This document shows positions 51,726 to 61,398 of a stretch of 64,000 nt of DNA, one piece after another. Below the pieces are notes generated by a model. That model made no database searches. It was given only the letters and a program-made list of their open reading frames with translations, and was not told where the DNA came from. Source of the DNA: Candidatus Methanoperedens nitratireducens. Its GTDB lineage: Archaea; Halobacteriota; Methanosarcinia; Methanosarcinales; Methanoperedenaceae. Each line of letters opens with the position of its first letter. Position 1 is the first letter of the stretch. The stretch is taken from the NCBI GenBank assembly GCA_020724545.1, contig DYGR01000005.1:30033-94032 (forward strand), in the 5' to 3' direction. A program made the translations under genes and the position numbers.

Positions 51726-52702
51726 GCTTGAAGAACAAAAAAATATTTATGACAGGTGGAGCAGGTTTCATAGGCACTGTATTGATTGGCCGGTTGATAG
51801 AAGATAATGAAATAGTTGTATATGATACATTACAGCGAAACGCACTAAAAAAGACAGATCTTTTGAATCACCCTAATCTCACTTTAGTTCAAGGCAATAT
51901 TTTAGATAGAGAAGAACTTAAAGATGCTATTAAATATAGTAATATCGTAATACATTTAGCAGCAATAGCAGGAATCGATACTGTAATAAAAAGTCCGACC
52001 ACGACAATGAAAGTTAATATGATAGGAACTTACAATGTCCTGGAGGCTACTAGGACATTAGATAACGTAGAGCGCTTTGTTGATTTTTCAACAAGTGAAG
52101 TCTATGGTTCATATGCATATAAGTTAGAAGAAAGAGATACCACTACAATGGGGGCGGTAGGTGAGGCGAGATGGACATATGCGATCAGTAAATTGGCAGG
52201 AGAACATCTTGCACATAGTTATCATAAAGAGTTTGATTTACCCGTAGTTTCACTCAGACCCTTTAACATATACGGACACGGGCAGGTAGGAGAAGGTGCT
52301 ATACACGTGTTTGTTACACAGGCGATCAAAAATGAGGAGATTCAGATACATGGCGATGGCGACCAGATAAGATCGTGGTGTTATATGGATGATATTGCGG
52401 ATGCCATCCTGCTTTGTCTTGAGAAAAAAGAAGCAATTGGGGAAGTATTCAATATTGGCAATCCTAAAGGGACAATAACAATCCTTAGTTTAGCGCAAAA
52501 AATAATAAACTTGTGCGGATCTAAAAGCAGGATAGTTTTCGTGCCAAAACATCATGTTGATGTTGAATTGAGAATACCACATATAGAAAAAGCAAAGGAA
52601 ATTTTAGGCTATGAGCCCAAAATCGATCTGGATGAGGGGCTTAGAAGGACTATTGATTATTATCGGGTAAAGCAGAACGACACCAGTGATAATCGAGAGT
52701 AA
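51722..52702 (+). CDS. NAD-dependent sugar epimerase/dehydratase
   Basis: 326 aa extended SDR. Rossmann loop TGGAGFIGTVL (~11-21), STSEVYGS, catalytic Y in YAISKLAGEH (YxxxK ~148), and a C-terminal sugar-nucleotide part (RSWCYMDDIADAILLCLEKK). Sub-family resembles UDP-glucose 4-epimerase or related 4,6-dehydratases; substrate undecided. ATG overlaps the previous stop (ATGA). Confidence 0.85.
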   Translation: MSLKNKKIFMTGGAGFIGTVLIGRLIEDNEIVVYDTLQRNALKKTDLLNHPNLTLVQGNILDREELKDAIKYSNIVIHLAAIAGIDTVIKSPTTTMKVNMIGTYNVLEATRTLDNVERFVDFSTSEVYGSYAYKLEERDTTTMGAVGEARWTYAISKLAGEHLAHSYHKEFDLPVVSLRPFNIYGHGQVGEGAIHVFVTQAIKNEEIQIHGDGDQIRSWCYMDDIADAILLCLEKKEAIGEVFNIGNPKGTITILSLAQKIINLCGSKSRIVFVPKHHVDVELRIPHIEKAKEILGYEPKIDLDEGLRRTIDYYRVKQNDTSDNRE

Positions 52703-53752
52703 GTGGGGATGATGATCAAAGTTGAACTATTAAGGGAAGAAGATGAAGAAAGCTATTCTAATTTCTTATGCCAATGCGAAAATAGCATGGCGCAACATAC
52801 ATTAGAATGGAGGGATGTTGTAAAAGAACTGTTAGGGGATACACCATATTATTTTATTGCAAAGGAAAACAATCAAATCGTTGGCGCATTACCTTCATTT
52901 ATTAAAGAAAGTGCGATAGGAAATATCATAAATTCAGTTCCATTTGCCGGCGGATACGGTGGGGTGATCGTAAGGTCTGATATCAGGGATAAGGAAAATA
53001 TCTATGAAACACTGCTTGATTATGCGATATATTTTGCGAAAAATAAAGAATGTATATTAATGACTATTATAACATCTCCTTTCTCATATGACTTCGATAT
53101 ATATATAAGAAAATTTAAACCTGACTTCATACTAGAGAAATTTATGCAATATATTGATTTAGATAGAACTCTTAGTTATAAAAAAAACATTCATAGAAAA
53201 ATAAAAAAGGCTGTTAAATCCAACATTAAGGTCATTGAAGATGTTTCTATCGGAGATTTAAATCAGTTTTATGAAATATATAAAAAGAGGCTATTGATTC
53301 TGGATGGACCAGTATATCCTGCAGCATGTTTTGAAATAATCCATAAATATTTAAAAAAACAAAAATTTTTGTTTGCCGAGTACAAAGGAAAAATAATATC
53401 TGGAATACTCCTGGTATATCACGATGAGATAATTGATTATTTTATGGCCGCGATGAACGATGCGTATAGTTTTACAGAAGCAAATACTCTTTTGATTGAC
53501 TATGCTATTAAATGGTCAAAAGAAAATGGGTTCAAATACTGGAATTGGCAATCATCTCCATCTAAGGAATCAGATGTATACAAATTTAAAGCAAGATGGG
53601 GAGGGGATGACGGGAAACACTACTATTTAACTAAGATAATTGGAGATATATCTAATTTAAAGAAATGCGCACTGAATAATATAAAGAAAGAATACGAATG
53701 GCACTTTGTGATGCCGTATGATAACTTTATCGCTTATGGAGTGGATGAATGA
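52703..53752 (+). CDS. FemAB/GNAT-like acyl- or aminoacyl-transferase
   Basis: 349 aa. FLCQCENSMAQHTLEWRDVV at the start and AGGYGGVIVRSDIRDKENIY, then IHRKIKKAVKSNIKVIEDVS and YFMAAMNDAYSFTEANTLLI, with WNWQSSPSKESDVYKFKARW near the end: the two-lobed GNAT arrangement of FemAB/peptidoglycan-bridge and LTA-like transferases. Such enzymes attach an amino acid or acyl group to a glycan amine. GTG 52703 follows the previous stop by one base; ATG 52709 or 52712 are alternatives. Fits an amide-modified glycan. Confidence 0.7.
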   Translation: MGMMIKVELLREEDEESYSNFLCQCENSMAQHTLEWRDVVKELLGDTPYYFIAKENNQIVGALPSFIKESAIGNIINSVPFAGGYGGVIVRSDIRDKENIYETLLDYAIYFAKNKECILMTIITSPFSYDFDIYIRKFKPDFILEKFMQYIDLDRTLSYKKNIHRKIKKAVKSNIKVIEDVSIGDLNQFYEIYKKRLLILDGPVYPAACFEIIHKYLKKQKFLFAEYKGKIISGILLVYHDEIIDYFMAAMNDAYSFTEANTLLIDYAIKWSKENGFKYWNWQSSPSKESDVYKFKARWGGDDGKHYYLTKIIGDISNLKKCALNNIKKEYEWHFVMPYDNFIAYGVDE

Positions 53753-54648
53753 AAAGACGAGTTGCTATTTTAGGGGCTACTGGACTTATTGGAAGAGCTG
53801 TATATTCATTATTCATTAATGCGGGAATAGATGTAGAGGCTTGTTCTAAGAATGGTGGGGAGATAAAGGCCTATCCAGTCAGCCAGGTAGATCTATACAG
53901 GAATGGAACTTTATCTAAATGGCTGGAAAACAAAGATGTAGATGCCATTATATATCTATCCAGTAAGATTCCAAAGACCTTTCTTGAGGCAGATTGGAAT
54001 TTGTTTTTCTATAATTTAATGATGCATAAGCATGTGCTGGATTATTGGAAGAAACATAAATGTCATTTGATCTATGCATCCAGCTGTTCTATCTATGGTC
54101 ATGATAGTCCCAGGCCCTTGAAGGAAGAGAAAATCGCTTTTTCGGATAACTATTATTCTATATCTAAATTGGTTGGAGAAGCATTGTTTTTTCAGGAATA
54201 TCTAAACGGACTTCCCTTAAGCATTTTACGTATTAATGCCCCTTATGGAATAGATGCAAGGCGAAAGACAGTTATTAATATCTTCCTTGAACGTGCATTA
54301 ACGGGCAAGGATCTTATTATATTTGGAAATGGAGATGAGCAGCAGGATTTTATTTATGTTTTAGATGTAGCCAGAGCTTTTCGGATAGCTTATTTAAATA
54401 AAAAATATGGTATATATAATATCGCCAGTGGGAGAACAATAACCATGAAGGAACTGGCTAATATGGTTATTAATCTCACTAACTCTTCATCCAGGATAAT
54501 CTATTCTGCAAAACCGAAAGCTCAGGAAAGACCTAAAGTTAAGATAGATGTCTCTAAAGCTTTAAATGAACTGGGTTTTTCATCAAAATATTCCTTAGAA
54601 GATGGTTTAAGAAAATGCATCTTTCAATACAGGGGAACAGAGCTATGA
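53749..54648 (+). CDS. NAD-dependent sugar epimerase/reductase, second SDR
   Basis: 299 aa. Start AILGATGLIGRAVYSLFINA, NxxN-like SCSIYGHDSP, and YYSISKLVGEA (YxxxK ~138). C-terminal INIASGRTITMKELANMVIN. Different from the preceding SDR, perhaps a 4-ketoreductase or another 4-epimerase. ATG overlaps the previous stop. Substrate unknown; together the two SDRs suggest two different sugars or one multi-step sugar. Confidence 0.8.
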   Translation: MKRRVAILGATGLIGRAVYSLFINAGIDVEACSKNGGEIKAYPVSQVDLYRNGTLSKWLENKDVDAIIYLSSKIPKTFLEADWNLFFYNLMMHKHVLDYWKKHKCHLIYASSCSIYGHDSPRPLKEEKIAFSDNYYSISKLVGEALFFQEYLNGLPLSILRINAPYGIDARRKTVINIFLERALTGKDLIIFGNGDEQQDFIYVLDVARAFRIAYLNKKYGIYNIASGRTITMKELANMVINLTNSSSRIIYSAKPKAQERPKVKIDVSKALNELGFSSKYSLEDGLRKCIFQYRGTEL

Positions 54649-55322
54649 AAATAGGTATTTTATCAGATATTCACGGAAATCTTAGAGCTTTGGAGGCAAT
54701 TCTTCATGCTTTTCAGTTACGTGGTGTGAAAAGAATCATCTGCCTTGGTGATATGATTGGATATCATCATCAGTCATTAGAGGTTTTAGATCTATTAATG
54801 AAATTAAAGATAGAATGTATATCAGGCAACCATGAAGCCTATCTTTTAGGTAATTTAAAATGTTCACCAATGAAATGGAAGGCATATTTCTTAGAACAAG
54901 TTAAAGAGAATATTCCTCCAGAGCATTTAGAGTGGCTTGTTGCACTGCCAGAATCCTTAGAGATCAACATAAAAGATAGACATATAGCTTTTTTCCATGG
55001 AAGCCCATGGAACCCATTGGAAGAATATATCTATCCTGATTCCAATAAATTTGGCGAATTTGCTGCTCTTCAGTGGGATTACATTTTTTTAGGACATACC
55101 CATTATCCCATGCTTAAACAAGAAAGAAGTATAAATATAATCAATCCTGGTTCCTGTGGCCAGCCTCGTGATAAAGATATAAGATCAAGTGCAGCAGTTT
55201 TTGATGCAAAGAAAAAGCAAATCTTTTTTATTAGGGAACCATATGATATACAATCAACTATAAAAGAGGCTGGGTTAGCCGGGGTGTCCTCTGATGTAAT
55301 AAGAAAGTTAGAAGGAAATTGA
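54645..55322 (+). CDS. Metallophosphoesterase (YfcE/Calcineurin-like)
   Basis: 225 aa. Metal ligands: LSDIHGNLRAL (D/H ~7-9), CLGDMIGYHHQ (GD), CISGNHEAYLLG (GNHE), FFHGSPWNP, and FLGHTHYPM (GHxH). Family members remove phosphate from diverse substrates. In a sugar operon it could act on a sugar or nucleotide phosphate. I chose ATG 54645 (overlaps stop ATGA) because homology starts at MKIGILSD; an in-frame start upstream lies inside the previous gene. Confidence 0.85.
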   Translation: MKIGILSDIHGNLRALEAILHAFQLRGVKRIICLGDMIGYHHQSLEVLDLLMKLKIECISGNHEAYLLGNLKCSPMKWKAYFLEQVKENIPPEHLEWLVALPESLEINIKDRHIAFFHGSPWNPLEEYIYPDSNKFGEFAALQWDYIFLGHTHYPMLKQERSINIINPGSCGQPRDKDIRSSAAVFDAKKKQIFFIREPYDIQSTIKEAGLAGVSSDVIRKLEGN

Positions 55323-55325
55323 AAT

Positions 55326-56375
55326 ATGGTAAATAATAGAATAAGAGTACTTATTGCTGGCGTTGGTGGGGGAAGCCATGGTATGGAGATAATGAAGGCT
55401 CTGCGTTTATCTGATATTCCATATGATATATGTGGGACAGATATGTCCAGGCAGAGTCTGGGGCTTTTTAAGGTAGACAAAAGCTATATTGTCCCTTCAG
55501 CCTTAAATGATGAATATATTCCTACAATTTTAGATATCTGTGAGACTGAGGAAATTCAGGTTATTTTCCATGGTTCTGAGCCAGAACTCAGGGTTCTTTC
55601 CGAGAATAGAGGGATATTTGAAAAAAGAGGTATATTTTTACCTTTTAATTCTCGTGAAGTTATTAATATATGTCTGGATAAAAAACAAACATTCGATTTT
55701 CTGAAAAATAAAGGCATACCTATACCAAATACTGTAGCAATTGATTCTGAAAAAGATCTTGATATTATAGATTTTTTTCCAGTTGTTATTAAACCTTATA
55801 TGGGAGGAGGGGGTTCTAATAATACTTTTATCGCTCAGGATAGAGAAGAATTACTTTTATTATACAAATATATCTTAAAACACAGGAAAAGACTGATCGT
55901 ACAGCAATACACAGGATCATACGATAATGAATACACTGTAGGTGTCTTATCTGATAGAGATGGCGATCTCATTTCTGCTGTAGCTATCAAGCGTCATATT
56001 CTAAGCGGACTTTCTAACCGTTTAAAGGTAACATCTATAAACAGTAATAATGAAGTTCTGGCTATTTCCTCTGGTATCTCTCAGGGCGAAGTTGTGAGAG
56101 AGACGGAGTTATTAGATCAATGTAAACGGATTGCTTCTGCCTTTGGATCAAAAGGGCCTTTAAATATTCAATGCAGATTTGTGGACAATACAGTTTACCC
56201 TTTTGAAATTAATCCTCGTTTCTCAGGTACTACATATATGCGTGCTTTAGCCGGTGTTAATGAACCTGATCTGTTAATCAGAAAATATGTTCTAAAAGAA
56301 GCTATTCCAAAAAACATAGTTCCAAAAACTGGTCTAATACTAAGAGGACTTGAGGAGATGTATATAGGACTATGA
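55326..56375 (+). CDS. ATP-grasp ligase 1
   Basis: 349 aa, carbamoyl-phosphate-synthase-like ATP-grasp: N-terminal Rossmann-like VLIAGVGGGSHGMEIMKALR, ATP lid PVVIKPYMGGGGSNNTFIA (~145-163), Mg-binding end YPFEINPRFSGTTYMRALAG (~297). Such enzymes form amide bonds with ATP; in polysaccharide clusters they are thought to join amino acids to sugars. ATG three bases after the previous stop. Substrate unknown; the pair with 57206 is notable. Confidence 0.8.
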   Translation: MVNNRIRVLIAGVGGGSHGMEIMKALRLSDIPYDICGTDMSRQSLGLFKVDKSYIVPSALNDEYIPTILDICETEEIQVIFHGSEPELRVLSENRGIFEKRGIFLPFNSREVINICLDKKQTFDFLKNKGIPIPNTVAIDSEKDLDIIDFFPVVIKPYMGGGGSNNTFIAQDREELLLLYKYILKHRKRLIVQQYTGSYDNEYTVGVLSDRDGDLISAVAIKRHILSGLSNRLKVTSINSNNEVLAISSGISQGEVVRETELLDQCKRIASAFGSKGPLNIQCRFVDNTVYPFEINPRFSGTTYMRALAGVNEPDLLIRKYVLKEAIPKNIVPKTGLILRGLEEMYIGL

Positions 56376-57209
56376 ATGATGAGTATCGGGAAGTATCTAG
56401 TTCGATTGGGCGGAGAATGTGCGAATATGTTAGAATTTGAAAAAGTAGTAAGATTCTTTTGCAAAGAATCTGTATATTGTTTTACGAGTGATATCGATTG
56501 GGCTCCTGAGTGGGCTATTCAACAGACTTTGAATATTTTTAATGAATTAGAGGTACCTCTAACCCCATTTATTACACACAACTCAGATGCCATAAAACAA
56601 CAATATGAAAAGACTGGAAAATCGCAATATGTTGCTTTACATCCGAATTTTCTCCCTGATAGCTCTCATGGCAACAATTACATCGAACAGATTGACTTTG
56701 TTACAAGACTTTGGCCAGATGCTCAGTGTTTCAGAGGTCACACTTTTTTTGATAATTATTTGATTAGCCAGGAGTTCTATAATCGGGGATTTAAGTACGA
56801 TTCTAACTTATGTCTCTTTTTGCATCCTTACTGTACTCCTCTACAACATGAATCTTTAATTCGTTTTCCTGTATTCTGGGAGGATGATGTGCACTGGAAG
56901 AAATATCCATTCAAGCTAGAGGCTATAAAGAGGTATATTGAAATACCCGGCCTGAAGATTTTTAACTTTCATCCCCTAAGTACAGCTTTAAATATACCCT
57001 CTCCAGATTATTACCAGAAACATAAATTTATTTACCGATCGACTGAAGAACCTGAGGATTTTAATAAGTATACATTTAAAGGGAATGGTACTCTAACCTT
57101 TTTAGAAGAGCTTATTTCATATCTTCAGAAAAAAAATGCCCGTTTCTACTATCTTCATGATTTGTTTCAAGAGATTTGCGAGAGATTTTCCAGGGAGGAT
57201 TATATATGA
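56376..57209 (+). CDS. Polysaccharide-deacetylase-fold protein
   Basis: 277 aa. Early Asp in YCFTSDIDWAPEWAIQQTLN, then THNSDAIKQQYEKTG, the FRGHTFFDNYL Arg-Gly-His (~119) and IFNFHPLSTALN (~199). These are at the places of the catalytic D, HxxxH and H of NodB-type deacetylases, but the HxxxH motif itself is replaced, so a modified or inactive fold is possible. Could remove an acetyl group from an amino sugar before amide ligation. ATG directly after the previous stop. Confidence 0.6.
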   Translation: MMSIGKYLVRLGGECANMLEFEKVVRFFCKESVYCFTSDIDWAPEWAIQQTLNIFNELEVPLTPFITHNSDAIKQQYEKTGKSQYVALHPNFLPDSSHGNNYIEQIDFVTRLWPDAQCFRGHTFFDNYLISQEFYNRGFKYDSNLCLFLHPYCTPLQHESLIRFPVFWEDDVHWKKYPFKLEAIKRYIEIPGLKIFNFHPLSTALNIPSPDYYQKHKFIYRSTEEPEDFNKYTFKGNGTLTFLEELISYLQKKNARFYYLHDLFQEICERFSREDYI

Positions 57210-58267
57210 AAGATCTAAGTATTTTATTTACATCAGCCGGTAATCTTGCTTTTCCTACTGCAGCTGAAAGTTTAAAAAAGGCATTTTCATCCTGTAAGAT
57301 TGTTGGGACAGATGTAAGGGATAACGCACATGGGTTCTATTTTTGCGATAAGAAATACTTAGTGGATTACAGAAATTCTTCGAATTTTATGACAGAGATT
57401 CTGCATATAATCAAAAAGGAGAATATAAATATTTTATTTCCATTATCAACAGAAGATCAAAATTATTTTTCGGAAAAGAAAAAGATATTTGAGGAAATTA
57501 ATGTAAAAGTTGTGTGCTCGGATTTTAATGCGGTGAACATCGTTAACAACAAATACAAACTGTATAGCGAACTCCAAAAATCCAATATATCCTTCCCACT
57601 GTTTTATAAAATTGATGATTATTCAGATGTAGAGGAGATAATCTCAAAAGTAGGAATTCCATTCGTGATTAAACCGTTCGTTGGAACGGGCGGGAGCAAA
57701 CTTTATATAATAAGTAAAGATCCAAATCTGCTAAGAAAAGATGATTTAAAATTCTTCCAGCAATATGATGGATCAATCGAAAAACATATTGTTCCCGGCA
57801 GTACTCTGGTCAGTGAATATCTTAGCGGTAATGAATATAGTGTTGATACATTAAGTAAAGATGGTAAATTCTATTATGGTGTTATAAGAAAGCGATTCTC
57901 AAGTATTGGTGGACTGGCGTTAGAAGCTGAGGTCGTTGATAATGATAAAATATTAACACTTGCAAGAAATGTTATTGAAAAATTTAAATTAAGTTACATT
58001 AACAATATACAGATCAAAGAGGATAAGGAAGGTATTCCAAAAATAATGGAAATAAATCCGAGAATACCGGGGACGTTAGCATTAAGCATAAGAGCATGTT
58101 CTGATTTTATATCAGATGCTATTAGATTGGTAAATAATGAGGAAATAATCCCGTGCCAAAAAATAAAATATGGATTAAAAATAATAAGATACTGGACGGG
58201 AGTTATTGTCGATAATGAATATATTAATTCTATAGAAGATTTGAGGAACATTGAAGATGAAAAATAA
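57206..58267 (+). CDS. ATP-grasp ligase 2
   Basis: 353 aa, related to the ligase at 55326 in layout but divergent. SILFTSAGNLAFPTAAESLK, then PFVIKPFVGTGGSKLYII (ATP lid ~150) and MEINPRIPGTLALSIRACSD (Mg-binding ~285). ATG 57206 has GGGAGG eight bases before it and overlaps the upstream stop. A second amide-forming step with a different amino acid or sugar is inferred. Confidence 0.8.
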   Translation: MKDLSILFTSAGNLAFPTAAESLKKAFSSCKIVGTDVRDNAHGFYFCDKKYLVDYRNSSNFMTEILHIIKKENINILFPLSTEDQNYFSEKKKIFEEINVKVVCSDFNAVNIVNNKYKLYSELQKSNISFPLFYKIDDYSDVEEIISKVGIPFVIKPFVGTGGSKLYIISKDPNLLRKDDLKFFQQYDGSIEKHIVPGSTLVSEYLSGNEYSVDTLSKDGKFYYGVIRKRFSSIGGLALEAEVVDNDKILTLARNVIEKFKLSYINNIQIKEDKEGIPKIMEINPRIPGTLALSIRACSDFISDAIRLVNNEEIIPCQKIKYGLKIIRYWTGVIVDNEYINSIEDLRNIEDEK

Positions 58268-58904
58268 ATTGTTTATTTTTGATCTTGATATGACGATTTT
58301 AAGTCTGAATATAAGCACAAAACAGCTTTCTGACATGAAAGAAGAGATAAATATATATTTTAAAAAATATAATATTTCACATGATAGTTTGAGGCCTCTT
58401 ATTCCAAAGATAATTTTTCTTTCAAAAGTAATAGATAATAAAGAATTACAGAATAAGATTATTCAAGATTGTTTTTCAATTATTGATCAAGTTGAAACAA
58501 ACCCGGACGGTGGGATAGAACTAAATCAAGGGAACATTGATTTATTAAACGATCTACATGAAAAAGGCTTAAGAATTGGCATTATATCGAACAATGGAAA
58601 AAAAGGAGCATTAAACGCCCTGCATAAGGCCAAACTACATGAGAACTTATTTACTTTCGTGATTACCCGCGATGATGTTTTTCTACCCAAGCCTTTTATT
58701 GATCCATATTTAAAAATAAGTCATTATTTTAACGAATATGACTGTTACTTATTCACGGATGATATTTTTGATTTTTTATCGTTGATTAATTTAGAAAAAA
58801 TCAATAATTGGTCAATTGAGAAATATGTGGTTTTACAGATGGATATCAAAAATCAATCATATAACTGGGTTACAGCAAATAAGATGAATTTTGATATGCT
58901 GTGA
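58257..58904 (+). CDS. HAD-superfamily phosphatase
   Basis: 215 aa. Motif 1 LFIFDLDMTIL (D9, D11 region), motif 2 GIISNNGKKGAL, motif 3/4 KPFIDPYLKIS and YLFTDDIFDF. A sugar phosphatase-type HAD with small cap. It may dephosphorylate a sugar-phosphate intermediate, as in GlmP/heptose pathways. ATG 58257 (two codons after a TTG at 58251), overlapping the previous gene's end by 11 bases. Confidence 0.8.
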   Translation: MKNKLFIFDLDMTILSLNISTKQLSDMKEEINIYFKKYNISHDSLRPLIPKIIFLSKVIDNKELQNKIIQDCFSIIDQVETNPDGGIELNQGNIDLLNDLHEKGLRIGIISNNGKKGALNALHKAKLHENLFTFVITRDDVFLPKPFIDPYLKISHYFNEYDCYLFTDDIFDFLSLINLEKINNWSIEKYVVLQMDIKNQSYNWVTANKMNFDML

Positions 58905-58923
58905 GGAAAGCTGGTTTAATAAG

Positions 58924-59928
58924 ATGAGAGTACTGCATACACCTGAGAACATTGCAGGACAGGCAAGTATAATTGCAAAGGCGCAAAGAGAATATGGTAT
59001 AGTAGCCGATGTCCTGGTATTTAATCAAAATAAATTTAATTATAATTGTGATATAGATTTATCGGGAAAATCAAAAGGGATTCGATACTTTATAAGAACG
59101 TTAAATTTTATAAAATGTCTTTTTAAATATGATATATTCCATTTCCATTTTGGTAACAGCTTATTACCATATAATGTTGATCTGCCCCTTCTTAAGTTAT
59201 TCGGGAAAAAAATAGTTATGCATTATTGGGGAGATGATGTAAGGCAATCTGATATTGCTATAAACTATGTTTATTTTAAAACGCTTGAAGAACTACAAAA
59301 AATTTACCCCAAAAAAAACGACAATATAATACGAAAAAATATTAAAAAAGTTTTAAAATATATTAATATTAGTATAGTTGGTGACTATTCATTATTATCA
59401 TATTCTCCCAAAAGTATTGTAATTAAGCAGGCAATAGATTTATCAGATTTTCCATTCGTAGGTTGTCGAAGCGATACTGGAAGATTAAAAATTGTGCATT
59501 CTCCATCTGATAGAATAATAAAAGGAACAAAATACGTATTAGAAGCAATAGAAAAGTTAAAAAAAGAATATATTTTCGACTTTATTTTAGTAGAGAATAT
59601 ATCAAATAAAGAAGCGTCTGAGATATACAAAGCTGCTGATATCATTATTGATCAATTATTGTTTGAATCACATGGAGTTCTAGCTGTAGAATGTATGGCC
59701 CTGGGAAAGCCTGTTCTGTGCAGGATAGATGAAAAAATAATGAAATATTATAATGGCATACCTGTTTTAAACACAAATCCAGAGAATCTTTATGATAACC
59801 TCAAACTGTTACTTGAAAATCCAGAATTAAGAATTGAGCTTGGTAAAAGGGGACGAAAATATGTAAAAGAGGTGCACGATTCAAAAAAAATTGCTCAACA
59901 GTTGATTCACATCTATGAAGGTCTTTAA
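58924..59928 (+). CDS. GT4-like glycosyltransferase
   Basis: 334 aa. GT-B fold. C-terminal donor-binding motif FESHGVLAVECMALGKPVLC (~257-276), and N-terminal HTPENIAGQASIIAKAQREY (acceptor side). Likely adds one sugar of the repeat. ATG 58924, 20 bases after the previous stop; the longer frame to 58891 is not family-like. Divergent family sequence, donor unknown. Confidence 0.75.
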   Translation: MRVLHTPENIAGQASIIAKAQREYGIVADVLVFNQNKFNYNCDIDLSGKSKGIRYFIRTLNFIKCLFKYDIFHFHFGNSLLPYNVDLPLLKLFGKKIVMHYWGDDVRQSDIAINYVYFKTLEELQKIYPKKNDNIIRKNIKKVLKYINISIVGDYSLLSYSPKSIVIKQAIDLSDFPFVGCRSDTGRLKIVHSPSDRIIKGTKYVLEAIEKLKKEYIFDFILVENISNKEASEIYKAADIIIDQLLFESHGVLAVECMALGKPVLCRIDEKIMKYYNGIPVLNTNPENLYDNLKLLLENPELRIELGKRGRKYVKEVHDSKKIAQQLIHIYEGL

Positions 59929-61397
59929 TGATTGCAAGATTAAAGCCACTCTTGAAGGATTCACTTATTTACGGTCTAGGCAGATATATTAATACTTTTA
60001 TAGGTGCCCTTTTCATCCCGATATATACCCGGATTTTCTCTCCTGCTGAATACGGTATTGTGGATTTAATCGGCGCTACAGTTTCTATGATTGTTATATT
60101 TTTGATTTTAGGACTTGATTCGGCTACAGCACTATATTTTTACGACACTGAAGATAGGCATAATCAAAAAAAAATCATTTCAACATCGTTCTACTTTAGA
60201 ATGATGTTAGCAGTTGTAATTTGTTCAGCATTGTTTTTTTCATCAGGATATATTTCTGAATTAATTTTCAATTCAACAGAATATGCACGATTTTTAAAAA
60301 TCGGGGTTGCTGCAATTCCGTTTTCTCTTGCCATTGGTTTTTTTCTTGATTTAATGCGTTTAAAATTTGAATCCTTAAAATTTAGTGTTATTTCAATAGG
60401 AAGCACGATTATTAATTCAATTTTAATTATTTATTTAATCTTTTTTTTGCAACTGGGTATTGAAGGTATTTTAATTGGAACACTTATATCAAATATTATC
60501 TTTTTTTTTATTGGTTTATATCTGACTTATAAAGAGTATATTTTATCAATTTCCCTATCAAGATTGAGGGATTTACTTTCATTTGGACTGCCGTTATTGC
60601 CCGCAAGTATAGCAATCTGGTTAATGACATTTTCAGACCGGTACTTCTTAGTTAAATATTCGACTTTAAATGAAGTTGGATTATATAGTATTGCTATCAA
60701 ATTAAGCGGTGTTTTATTGTTAGTGATTTCAGCTTTTCAACTTTCATGGGGTCCGTTTGCCTTTTCGATAAAAAAAGAGATTGATGCAAAAAATACTTAT
60801 TCAAAAGTTCTCACATATTACTTAATAATTACATCATTTTTAGCTATAGGACTTTCCCTTTTTTCAAAAGAAATTTTAATGATAATGACGCAGGCTGAAT
60901 ACATTGCTGCCTATAAGGTCGTGGGTATTCTGTCTTTTGCAGTTATTTTTGTTGGTTTATACAATATTATTTCCATTGGAGTGAATTTAACAAAGAAAAC
61001 CCACTATATCAGCCTGACTACAGGAATAGCAGCTTTGATTAACATAATATTAAATTTCCTGTTGATTCCATCTCTCGGGATTATTGGTGCTGCAATAGCT
61101 ACGTTAATTGCAAATTGTTCTTCTGTTTCTTTGTTATATCTAATTTCACAAAAATATTACTATATACAATATGAGAATGTTAAAATCATAAAGATTTTTC
61201 TGTTTAGCGGAGTTATAATTTTAACAACAGGACTGGTAAATATAAATAGTATTGCCCTGAACTATTTATTTAAATTATCTTTGCTTATATTTTTTGTGAT
61301 TTTTTTAGCTAGATTAAATATTTTTGAAAAGAATGAAGTCAATTTTGCTATCAGAACAATGAATAATATATTAATAAAAATTAAAAATTGGTATTAA
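59928..61397 (+). CDS. Wzx-type polysaccharide flippase
   Basis: 489 aa with about 12 to 14 membrane helices. PLLKDSLIYGLGRYINTFIG start, FIPIYTRIFSPAEYGIVDLI, then LLSFGLPLLPASIAIWLMTF. The MOP superfamily moves lipid-linked oligosaccharides across the membrane. Start ATG shares bases with the previous stop (TAATG). So the operon's glycan is exported, fitting a surface or secreted polymer rather than a cytoplasmic one. Confidence 0.88.
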   Translation: MIARLKPLLKDSLIYGLGRYINTFIGALFIPIYTRIFSPAEYGIVDLIGATVSMIVIFLILGLDSATALYFYDTEDRHNQKKIISTSFYFRMMLAVVICSALFFSSGYISELIFNSTEYARFLKIGVAAIPFSLAIGFFLDLMRLKFESLKFSVISIGSTIINSILIIYLIFFLQLGIEGILIGTLISNIIFFFIGLYLTYKEYILSISLSRLRDLLSFGLPLLPASIAIWLMTFSDRYFLVKYSTLNEVGLYSIAIKLSGVLLLVISAFQLSWGPFAFSIKKEIDAKNTYSKVLTYYLIITSFLAIGLSLFSKEILMIMTQAEYIAAYKVVGILSFAVIFVGLYNIISIGVNLTKKTHYISLTTGIAALINIILNFLLIPSLGIIGAAIATLIANCSSVSLLYLISQKYYYIQYENVKIIKIFLFSGVIILTTGLVNINSIALNYLFKLSLLIFFVIFLARLNIFEKNEVNFAIRTMNNILIKIKNWY

Positions 61398-61398
61398 A

